Of a stretch of 5,302 bases of DNA, positions 1-5,302 are shown piece after piece. Every line of letters begins with the position of its first letter. Position 1 is the first letter of the stretch. A model generated the notes under the pieces. It did not search any database and was not told where the DNA came from. It saw only the letters and a program-made list of their open reading frames with translations. Position numbers and translations under genes: made by a program. The stretch is from Rikenella microfusus (lineage in GTDB: Bacteria > Bacteroidota > Bacteroidia > Bacteroidales > SZUA-534): NCBI GenBank assembly GCA_020719105.1, contig DYQV01000003.1:23976-29277 (forward strand), in the 5' to 3' direction.

Positions 1-164
1 ACGTTGTTCAAATCAAGGTTAGCCTCAGCGGAAGCCGGCAAGCAACCTGCGGTTATGGTTTGGGTTGACTTTTGAGTTTTAAAATCCTTAAAATCACGGC
101 CTGTGGAGGTGGTTCCAATGGCCGTAACAAACAGCAGAATTAATAGGTATAGAATCTTTTTCAT
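1..164 (-). CDS. N-terminal fragment of an exported protein, possibly a T9SS-secreted protein (runs off the left edge)
   Basis: Reading from the ATG at 164-162 toward position 1 gives 54 codons with no stop, and the frame is still open at the edge. The protein begins MKKILYLLILLFVTAIGTTS, a typical signal peptide: two lysines, a hydrophobic core of about 15 residues, then small polar residues. Export across the inner membrane is therefore likely. After the signal region comes a polar stretch, a single Cys at residue 41 (CLPAS) and ANLDLNN at the edge. From memory, a group of large Bacteroidota secreted proteins with C-terminal T9SS sorting domains has a similar start (Asn-Leu-Asp-x-Asn-Asn-Val, then a Gly-Gly-Asp-Met-Trp-Trp motif); this is recollection, and the decisive part lies outside the window. 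The start is 24 bp after the receptor stop codon, so co-transcription and a shared surface role are plausible. The leader is AT-rich with no Shine-Dalgarno. Confidence 0.75.
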   Translation of the reverse strand, partial: MKKILYLLILLFVTAIGTTSTGRDFKDFKTQKSTQTITAGCLPASAEANLDLNN

Positions 165-188
165 TGTATATCTTGGTTAAATCATTAA

Positions 189-3100
189 TTAAAAACTAAA
201 AAGTACACCCAACCGTATCTGACGAGGTAAATTATAGTTTGCCGGGTTGTCCAGCATCATGGTATAATAATCGATATAGGATTGTTGGCTGTTGGCCCTG
301 CTTATATTTGATTGCCCACCGGTTGAAGTCAATACCGCATCATCATCGGGATTTCCTGTGGTGGCATAAACCCCCATTACATTTTGTGCATTCAATAAAT
401 TGCTTACATCGAGGTAAAAGTTTAAATCGGCCTGTCGGCTGTTTTCCCCTTCACCAAAGCTGAGTGTGAAACTTTTATCTATTTTCATATCAATAGTAGT
501 ACGCCAAGGCATGGTGGATTTATTGATGCTTCCTACGGTGGTTCCGGTCTCTACGTCTCTTGGAGTGTATGGAGTACCCGATCCGGAATTGATGGTAAAG
601 TTAACCCCGGCATCGGCCAATAAATCCGTTCCAAACCATTTGGGACCGTTGTAATTCTTACCTGAACCAAAACGATAATCGGCTAAAACAGAGAAAGCAT
701 GGCGTTGATCAAAATCGGTAGGTAAGGTTGCCCTCAAATTGGCTTGACCTGCATTTATAAGGCTTCGGGCGGTATTGGCATCGGAACCGGTAGCGTTGGC
801 AAACTGTAAGGTATAACTCACTTTTACCTGAATGTTGGAGGTACGGCGCAAATCGTAAGCCATGGTAAACCCTTTAATAGTTCCAAAATCGATATTTCCG
901 TAGGTTTTCATATTGATTGGATAAGCCCCGGTTAAATAAATCAACTGAACCATATCGCGTTGTTCGCGGTAAAAAGCCGACATTTTAAGGCTCGATTTGT
1001 TGTTTAACTTTTGTTGAAACCCAAATTCGTAGTCAATGGTTTTCTCCGATTTTAAGTTCGGATTTACAAATTCGTTGGAGGCTAATTGATTGATATATAA
1101 TAAGTCAATCGGGTTTAGCCTGCTTTGAAAGGAGCTCGGGCGTTTTGCCAGCCAGTCGTAATGAGCAAAAAACAAGGCTTCGTCCGAAATGGGGAACGAG
1201 AAGGAAATCCTCGGCAACACATTAATATCCGGGTCGTAATCCTTAAAAGCTTTTAGAAAGGAATTTCCCCCTATTTGATCATTGGGTGCTGTGCGGTAAG
1301 GCTCTGCTTGTCCGGATGCATACAACGTCCTAAAATCGCTCACCTCGGAACCGTTAACATCGTACCATTGGCTTTCATACCGGTAACCCACAATTTTATT
1401 TGGGTCGGCACTGTTATCAACATATACGGTCGCTTCCTGATTAATATTGGCCGGAACATCGGTATTCGCTATTAATCCAAAGTTGTCTTTTACTTTATAC
1501 GAAGTAAATGTCAGGTATGGGTCGGTTTGAACTTTTTGGTTGGCATCGTAGCCATCCACACGAATTCCCACATTGAAAACCAAGTCGTTAAAGGCAAATT
1601 TGTCTTGTATGTAACCGGCCCAATAAATAGGTTCAAAAGGAGCTATCTCACGGCTAAAATAACTAATTTCACGGTTGTTTTTATCCCTGTAGGTAGTTGT
1701 TTGGGTGAAGAAATCATCAAACGAAGAGGAGCCGGATGTTTTGTTCCCATAAGCATCAAAACCGGAATAGGCAACTAATGAGGATGAATTGTTGAATAAT
1801 TCATCGGGACTAAAATATTCAATGCTCAACTCAGATGGGTTGTAGCTGTCAATATCAACCCAATTGGTTCCTGTTGTTTCCATTCCTTTGCTATCGCGGA
1901 ATTTGAAATCGAACAGCGACTGTGCGGCGCCATTCCACAGGCGATTGTAGGTAATGGTGTCGTTGTAAATATCGGTACCTTCAATAGTTCCGGCAATAGG
2001 ATTGGCAAAATCGAGTTCCTGAATGTGACTGTTCATATTTTGTCTTGCCAGGAGCCATAAATTCCTAGGTGCTGAATTAAAATATCGGTCGGTACGTTTT
2101 TCAAATTCAAACCCAACAGATACTTCATGGTTATTCAAATCTGCTGCACCTTGGGCACTGATGCGGAATTGTTCGTTGTCGGTCTTACTATAGCGACCAT
2201 AAGGTACACCCGGTACAGTAGCCAAGGCATTAATAGGGTCGGGAGTATAACTATTGAGTAGTCCACCCCCACCTAAAATTTCCGATTGATTTTTGGGGTT
2301 TCCATAAAAGTCGTAATACATTTCGGTAAACCTTGATAATTCAGGATTCACATCGCTTGATTCAAAGGTGACCAAAGTATCTTGTATCGCATTCATTAAA
2401 TATCCTAACTTCTGCAGCGTGGTGTCATACCCATAAGCATAGGTAGGAGTTTGGTAAGTGTTAAATTTCCCTACATATCCGTAGTTAAATAAATTGTCTT
2501 TATGCCTTTCGTCCCACGTATTATCCTGATACTTTGAATAGTCGGCCATTATGCTGTAATAAGCATTTTTAATGATGGAAGTATTCTCTTTATCATCCTG
2601 ATCAGCGGAGCTTAAATTGTGGGTTAATTTACCATACAACCGATAGGTTGAGGTGGTAATGTTTCGGTTGTTGTTATAATTTAATAGACCGGTATATGGA
2701 TTGTTGGAGGAGGCATTTCCAATAATTGAACCTTTGGAATTTTCCGGTAGGTAATTGCCATTATCCGATTGAAAGGTTCCACCCAACGTAATCACCAGAT
2801 TTTTCATGGGTTGGATGTCAATTTTTCCACTTAAAACCGCTTGTTGGTAGGCAACATTTTCCCGTACTTTTACATTTTCAAAATCGTTGGCTGTTAAATA
2901 TGAAGCGGTCGGTTTAACTGCTCCATTGTCCCTCTCCAAAGGAGTGCGTGAAATGCTATCCAAAATATCATCCTTAACTTTCCAAAATCCAACGGAGCTG
3001 GGACGTGGGTCTTGAGTAAATTGGTACTCACCGGCTATAAAGAATCCTACCAAGGGTTCTTTGCGCACATCGGCTGCATTATCAGGATTTACTATGGTTC

Positions 3101-3878
3101 GGGTAAGAATTGGCCCTGAAAGATTAGCACCAATAATATTGCTGTTGTAATCATCGAGGAACTTTGATGTGCTCATTTCCAATCCACCAAAAAACGTACG
3201 TGAGGCTCCTTTGGTAACAATATTGATAACCCCACCGGTAACATCACCGTAACGGGCCGGAGTACCTCCGGTAATTACCGAAACTTCAGCAATGGAGGCT
3301 TTTGGCAGGTTGCTTGAACCTCTCATTTTTACCCCATCAATGTAATACACGGTGGCATCTTCGCGTGAACCCCGAACACTTTTTACTTCTCCGTCTTCCT
3401 GATATACACCACCCACGGTTGATGCAACCGATTCAGCGGAACGTCCGGCCATCTTCGAGATTTCTTCGGAGGTTACAGTTCCCCCTGTTTGAGTGTTGTC
3501 CTTATCGATAAGTGGAACCGTATAGGCAATCACGTCAATCTGTTCAATGGCTTGCGTTGAAGCATTCATGCTTATATCCAGAAATCGGATTTTATCGTTA
3601 TTTACTATTACATCGTTAATTTGCAACGAATTATAACCCACGTAAGAAGCTTTAACCGTATAGGAGCCAGCAGCAAGGGGTTTTATGGTATAATTACCGT
3701 CAAAGTCAGATACACCGCCACCCATCATATTGCCATTGAGCTCCACAATAACGTTAGCAAACGGAATTGCTTCGCCGGTTTCACCGTCAAGCACTTTTCC
3801 TTTAATGGCTCCTGATTGTGCATACAGCCCCCCGGATGCAAACAATACGAAAAGAATAAATAGTATTTTTCTTATCAT
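189..3878 (-). CDS. TonB-dependent outer-membrane receptor with N-terminal carboxypeptidase-regulatory-like domain
   Basis: This encodes a 1229-residue outer-membrane transporter that would import a substrate using TonB-ExbBD energy. Residues 1-20 are a signal peptide (MIRKILFILF..., cut after GLYA, before Gln21). Residues 24 to about 104 match a carboxypeptidase-regulatory-like beta-sandwich (GAIKGKVLDGETGEAIPFAN, then FDGNYTI and SYVGY). The segment IEQIDVIAYT (111-120) lies where a TonB box is expected. The plug follows, about 130-225, with SVRGSREDATVYYIDGVKM at 167-185 and the hallmark GGTPARYGDVTGGVINIVTKG at 204-224 (quoted in part: GDVTGGVINI). The rest is beta-barrel, including DFDQRHAFSVLADYRFGSG and the closing strand RLGVLFSF, which ends in the C-terminal Phe used by the BAM machinery. 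The length is normal for the family and no frameshift is seen. The ATG at 3878 directly precedes the signal peptide. The substrate cannot be read from sequence. No SusD gene adjoins it in the window; the downstream gene is an exported protein. Confidence 0.97.
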   Translation of the reverse strand: MIRKILFILFVLFASGGLYAQSGAIKGKVLDGETGEAIPFANVIVELNGNMMGGGVSDFDGNYTIKPLAAGSYTVKASYVGYNSLQINDVIVNNDKIRFLDISMNASTQAIEQIDVIAYTVPLIDKDNTQTGGTVTSEEISKMAGRSAESVASTVGGVYQEDGEVKSVRGSREDATVYYIDGVKMRGSSNLPKASIAEVSVITGGTPARYGDVTGGVINIVTKGASRTFFGGLEMSTSKFLDDYNSNIIGANLSGPILTRTIVNPDNAADVRKEPLVGFFIAGEYQFTQDPRPSSVGFWKVKDDILDSISRTPLERDNGAVKPTASYLTANDFENVKVRENVAYQQAVLSGKIDIQPMKNLVITLGGTFQSDNGNYLPENSKGSIIGNASSNNPYTGLLNYNNNRNITTSTYRLYGKLTHNLSSADQDDKENTSIIKNAYYSIMADYSKYQDNTWDERHKDNLFNYGYVGKFNTYQTPTYAYGYDTTLQKLGYLMNAIQDTLVTFESSDVNPELSRFTEMYYDFYGNPKNQSEILGGGGLLNSYTPDPINALATVPGVPYGRYSKTDNEQFRISAQGAADLNNHEVSVGFEFEKRTDRYFNSAPRNLWLLARQNMNSHIQELDFANPIAGTIEGTDIYNDTITYNRLWNGAAQSLFDFKFRDSKGMETTGTNWVDIDSYNPSELSIEYFSPDELFNNSSSLVAYSGFDAYGNKTSGSSSFDDFFTQTTTYRDKNNREISYFSREIAPFEPIYWAGYIQDKFAFNDLVFNVGIRVDGYDANQKVQTDPYLTFTSYKVKDNFGLIANTDVPANINQEATVYVDNSADPNKIVGYRYESQWYDVNGSEVSDFRTLYASGQAEPYRTAPNDQIGGNSFLKAFKDYDPDINVLPRISFSFPISDEALFFAHYDWLAKRPSSFQSRLNPIDLLYINQLASNEFVNPNLKSEKTIDYEFGFQQKLNNKSSLKMSAFYREQRDMVQLIYLTGAYPINMKTYGNIDFGTIKGFTMAYDLRRTSNIQVKVSYTLQFANATGSDANTARSLINAGQANLRATLPTDFDQRHAFSVLADYRFGSGKNYNGPKWFGTDLLADAGVNFTINSGSGTPYTPRDVETGTTVGSINKSTMPWRTTIDMKIDKSFTLSFGEGENSRQADLNFYLDVSNLLNAQNVMGVYATTGNPDDDAVLTSTGGQSNISRANSQQSYIDYYTMMLDNPANYNLPRQIRLGVLFSF

Positions 3879-3930
3879 AATCGCCGAATTTATATTTAAA
3901 AATAAGTATTTGTCATTTTTCTTGAATCGG

Positions 3931-3962
3931 TAAATATATAGATTCTAATGGAATAAAAACAA
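3931..3962 (-). promoter_or_regulatory. Weak candidate promoter for the TonB receptor gene
   Basis: On the minus strand, TTG at 3962-3960 is followed after 21 nt by TATATTTA at 3938-3931. This matches the Bacteroidota -33 TTG and -7 TAnnTTTG pattern except for the last base (A instead of G). Transcription would begin near 3924 and give a leader of about 45 nt before the ATG at 3878. The placement between the upstream terminator and the receptor start is sensible, but the region is so AT-rich that a one-mismatch match is weak evidence. Confidence 0.3.
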
Positions 3963-3964
3963 GC

Positions 3965-4000
3965 AACGGCTTTCAAAAAAAAGTATGCTTTAAAGCCGTT
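3965..4000 (-). terminator. Hairpin terminator after the small membrane-protein gene
   Basis: A perfect 9-bp inverted repeat, AACGGCTTT at 3965-3973 and AAAGCCGTT at 3992-4000, encloses an 18-nt loop. On the minus strand the hairpin is followed by GCTTGTTTTTATT, a T-rich but interrupted tail. The first base of the hairpin is the last base of the TAA stop codon (4002-4000) of the membrane-protein gene, so it most likely ends that transcript before the receptor gene. No gene enters it on the plus strand. The long loop and the imperfect T tract mean read-through is possible. Confidence 0.6.
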
Positions 4001-4371
4001 TAAAAATTTTTGCGTGTTAGAATCTCATTATAAATAATGGCTGCCCGTAAATCAATGGGTTGATAGGTTTCTTCCTCCTCCTCATAAATAAGACTGGAAA
4101 CCTCTGGTTTATTGGTGATAGCTACGATACCTTCATCGGGTAATGTTGGTGTTACCGGCTTTATCTCAACTTCGGTATAGCGCTTCTCAATTGCTTCCTC
4201 ATCAATAGATGTATATACCGGGTTGGGTTGTGGAATTCCAAAGAGTGATTCCAAAAGATTATCAGCAGGAGAAACGCTGGCAGTCGGTTTTTTTTTCTGT
4301 TTTCGTAATGCCGAAAAAATGAATATTACCAAGGTCAAAACGAAAAGTAGCACTTGTACTAAATCATCCAT
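4000..4371 (-). CDS. Small single-pass membrane protein of unknown function with conserved-looking C-terminus
   Basis: This is a 123-residue protein. Residues 4-22 (LVQVLLFVLTLVIFIFSAL) form one strongly hydrophobic helix, followed at once by RKQKKK; the positive-inside rule puts the C-terminal domain in the cytoplasm. The rest is polar and probably partly disordered, rich in Pro, Thr and Glu, with an acidic run of five Glu at 97-101. It ends in DLRAAIIYNEILTRKNF (107-123). From memory, many Bacteroidota hypothetical membrane proteins of this size share such an ending (Asp-Leu-Arg, then Ile-Tyr-x-Glu-Ile-Leu-x-Arg), which suggests a conserved binding segment; no function is known to me. The ATG at 4371 overlaps the end of the upstream gene by 8 bp (ATGGATGA), pointing to coupled translation. 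A hairpin terminator begins at the stop codon. An in-frame run of nine A encodes Lys26-Lys28. Confidence 0.85.
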   Translation of the reverse strand: MDDLVQVLLFVLTLVIFIFSALRKQKKKPTASVSPADNLLESLFGIPQPNPVYTSIDEEAIEKRYTEVEIKPVTPTLPDEGIVAITNKPEVSSLIYEEEEETYQPIDLRAAIIYNEILTRKNF

Positions 4372-4702
4372 TTTTCAACATTTTATTAAGTTTAACATAA
4401 ATTGGTATTTTTCCCGAATTAAAACAATCGGCTTTTTTAACTGATTGATGCATTCGTTTCTTTGTTTCTCTCGTTTGTATCCGGTAAATATGTTTTCTTA
4501 TTTTAGCAGATTCTTTGGTTGAGATTCTTTTTTTTATTCTAACGGCTCGATTCGTTTTAAACGATTCCGCCGTTTGGGCTATAAAAAACCTCAACGAAAC
4601 GCTCCGTTCGATGGAAGAATTTACATCGATGGAATAGTGGTTTTGTGAATAGGCTATGGAAACAATAAAAAAACATATAAATAAGTAGATTACTTTTTTC
4701 AA
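4364..4702 (-). CDS. Very basic exported protein of unknown function, TTG start
   Basis: I do not recognise this protein. From a TTG at 4702-4700 it is 112 residues and starts MKKVIYLFICFFIVSIAYSQ, a textbook Bacteroidota signal peptide with likely cleavage before Gln20. The remaining 93 residues hold about 23 Lys/Arg against 6 Asp/Glu, clustered in the middle (RIKKR, KIRK, TKKR, VKK), with a single Cys near the C-terminus. The frame stays open upstream to another TTG at 4774, but that would place about 24 residues before the signal peptide, and 4774-4772 fits better as the -33 element of a promoter; I therefore chose 4702. There is no ATG in frame near the start, which lowers certainty. The TGA at 4366-4364 overlaps the next gene's ATG. 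The gene could encode a periplasmic or cell-surface protein that binds an acidic partner, but that is speculation. Confidence 0.65.
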   Translation of the reverse strand: MKKVIYLFICFFIVSIAYSQNHYSIDVNSSIERSVSLRFFIAQTAESFKTNRAVRIKKRISTKESAKIRKHIYRIQTRETKKRMHQSVKKADCFNSGKIPIYVKLNKMLKNG

Positions 4703-4731
4703 AATTGTTATAATTACATCAAAATACAACC

Positions 4732-5181
4732 ATGCAACGAATTTCAAAATTAGTAAGATTTTCTTTATTATCAATTGTTTCGTTCACAATTACCATTTCG
4801 TGCGATAAGGACAATAAAAACCCAATTCCGGATATTCCAATTTATGTAGAACCCATATATATTTATGATCCGGAATATGCTGATTTGCTCGATGTATTTG
4901 GAACCTATGTGGTTGAAGGTGAAGGCTATCTTGAAAATGGGATTTTAATTGTAAATACAGGAAACAATGAATACAAAGCCTTTGATTGCACCTGTACCCA
5001 TGAAGTTAAAGCCAGTTGCTGGGTTCGGCCCAATGCAAACCAAATTAATTCATCAACCTGTTCCTGCTGCGGCTCAACCTACGATTTGATTTTTGGCAGC
5101 CCAACAGCCGGTTTAGCGAAGTATTCGTTAAAAGAGTATAACGTGGCTTTTAGTAACAATACCATCCGGGTCTATAATTAG
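4732..5181 (+). CDS. Lipoprotein with Rieske-like iron-sulfur domain (second ligand His replaced by Cys)
   Basis: This encodes a 149-residue protein. Residues 1-23 are a signal peptide ending FTITISC; Cys24 is the likely lipidated residue, though Thr at -3 makes the lipobox non-standard. It is followed by DKDNKN, an acidic start that may favour surface display in this phylum. A linker rich in Pro, Ile and Tyr (31-47) precedes a Rieske-type domain (about 48-149). The first cluster motif is CTH at 88-90; the second is CSCCGSTYDL at 110-119, followed by GSPTAGLAKYSLKEYNV, which fits the CPCHGS-x-[FY]D ... GPA ... L-x-x-Y-x-V layout. By alignment the ligands would be Cys88, His90, Cys110 and Cys113, where Cys113 replaces the usual His; Cys96 and Cys112 match the disulfide pair. 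A role in electron transfer or redox sensing is inferred. Its start is 30 bp from the divergent basic-protein gene. No Shine-Dalgarno is seen before the ATG. Confidence 0.9.
   Translation: MQRISKLVRFSLLSIVSFTITISCDKDNKNPIPDIPIYVEPIYIYDPEYADLLDVFGTYVVEGEGYLENGILIVNTGNNEYKAFDCTCTHEVKASCWVRPNANQINSSTCSCCGSTYDLIFGSPTAGLAKYSLKEYNVAFSNNTIRVYN
4745..4774 (-). promoter_or_regulatory. Bacteroidota-type promoter for the minus-strand two-gene unit
   Basis: On the minus strand, TTG at 4774-4772 is followed by a 19-nt spacer and then TAATTTTG at 4752-4745, an exact match to the TAnnTTTG -7 element with its -33 TTG. Transcription would begin around 4738, about 35 nt before the TTG start at 4702. The whole element lies inside the first codons of the divergent lipoprotein gene (ATG at 4732). 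A chance match is possible in AT-rich DNA, but both elements and the spacing agree. Confidence 0.5.
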
Positions 5182-5196
5182 TGGAAGATTGTAGAG

Positions 5197-5227
5197 CCTG
5201 CCCCGAACTTGCTTCGGGGGTAGCAGG
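5197..5227. repeat. GC-rich imperfect palindrome (REP-like)
   Basis: CCCCGAA at 5201-5207 pairs with TTCGGGG at 5213-5219 around a 5-nt loop (CTTGC). The flanks CCTG (5197-5200) and CAGG (5224-5227) extend the stem across a 4-nt bulge on the right arm. It lies 16 bp after the lipoprotein stop codon. No T tract follows, so it is not a standard intrinsic terminator, although it could stop RNA decay or transcription. From memory, palindromes around CCCCGAA/TTCGGGG are common dispersed intergenic elements in Bacteroidota genomes; only one copy is present here. Confidence 0.6.
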
Positions 5228-5238
5228 GTTACAAGGGC

Positions 5239-5302
5239 TAGGGTAGAAAGATGGGAAGATGGAAATGGGGAAAATGGGAAAATGAGAAGGTGGGGAAATG
5301 GG
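5239..5302. repeat. Degenerate G-run repeat tract, purine-rich, no C on the plus strand
   Basis: The last 64 bases contain no C on the plus strand and consist of imperfect 7-9 bp units of the form ATGGGAAA (variants GATGGGAA, GATGGAA, ATGGGGAAA, ATGAGAA). Runs of three or more G start at 5241, 5253, 5267, 5276, 5292 and 5300, and two further runs lie just upstream at 5226 and 5235. The tract reaches the window edge, so its full length is unknown. No convincing open frame or gene start is seen in 5182-5302. It may be a low-complexity intergenic repeat with G-quadruplex potential. Confidence 0.6.

Noticed and set aside
239..3815. Several plus-strand open frames of 60-83 codons opposite the receptor gene.
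   Set aside because: They lie antisense to an intact, clearly recognised receptor, have no recognisable domains or signal peptides with sensible context, and are explained as shadows of its codon usage.
3979..3993. Small inner palindrome (AAG...CTT) within the terminator loop.
   Set aside because: Three base pairs with a 4-nt loop in AT-rich DNA is expected by chance and adds little to the outer 9-bp stem.
4288..4296. Run of nine A (minus strand) in the membrane-protein gene as a programmed slippage site.
   Set aside because: The run encodes three Lys in the expected juxtamembrane basic cluster, and the full-length frame makes a sensible protein; nothing indicates a useful product in the other frames.
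4703..4774. Longer form of the basic exported protein, starting at the TTG at 4774.
   Set aside because: It would place about 24 residues before a complete signal peptide, run antisense through the lipoprotein start, and its start codon coincides with the likely -33 promoter element.
5197..5227. Intrinsic terminator for the lipoprotein gene.
   Set aside because: The stem is followed by GTTACAAGGG, not a T tract, so it does not meet the usual pattern; called a REP-like palindrome instead.

Overview
The window looks like chromosomal DNA of a Bacteroidota bacterium. Signs of this are a TonB-dependent outer-membrane receptor with an N-terminal carboxypeptidase-regulatory-like domain, exported proteins with signal peptides ending in Y-x-Q, AT-rich leaders without clear Shine-Dalgarno sequences, and a TTG / TAnnTTTG promoter. 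The order within the phylum cannot be fixed from this sequence.

Left to right: (1) 1-164, minus strand, is the 5' end of a gene for an exported protein that runs off the left edge; its N-terminus resembles secreted proteins of type IX secretion (T9SS) bacteria. (2) 189-3878, minus strand, is an intact 1229-residue TonB-dependent receptor, 24 bp upstream of gene 1 and probably in the same transcript. No SusD-type lipoprotein gene lies next to it within the window. (3) 3879-3999 is a short intergenic region with a hairpin terminator for the genes on its right and a weak promoter candidate for the receptor. (4) 4000-4371 and 4364-4702, both minus strand, are two small genes overlapping by 8 bp: a single-pass membrane protein with a conserved-looking C-terminus, and a very basic exported protein of unknown function. 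(5) 4732-5181, plus strand, is a divergent gene for a lipoprotein with a Rieske-like iron-sulfur domain in which the second ligand histidine is replaced by cysteine. (6) 5182-5302 is non-coding: a GC-rich palindrome followed by a C-free, G-run-rich repetitive tract reaching the window edge.

The minus-strand genes appear to form two transcription units read right to left: basic exported protein plus membrane protein, ending at the 3965-4000 hairpin, then receptor plus its downstream exported partner. The best promoter in the window (4745-4774) lies inside the start of the divergent lipoprotein gene, so the two transcripts probably begin almost back to back or overlap. No RNA genes, insertion sequences or CRISPR arrays were seen. 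The most notable item is the Rieske-like lipoprotein with a predicted 3-Cys/1-His cluster site; the rest is fairly ordinary Bacteroidota gene content.
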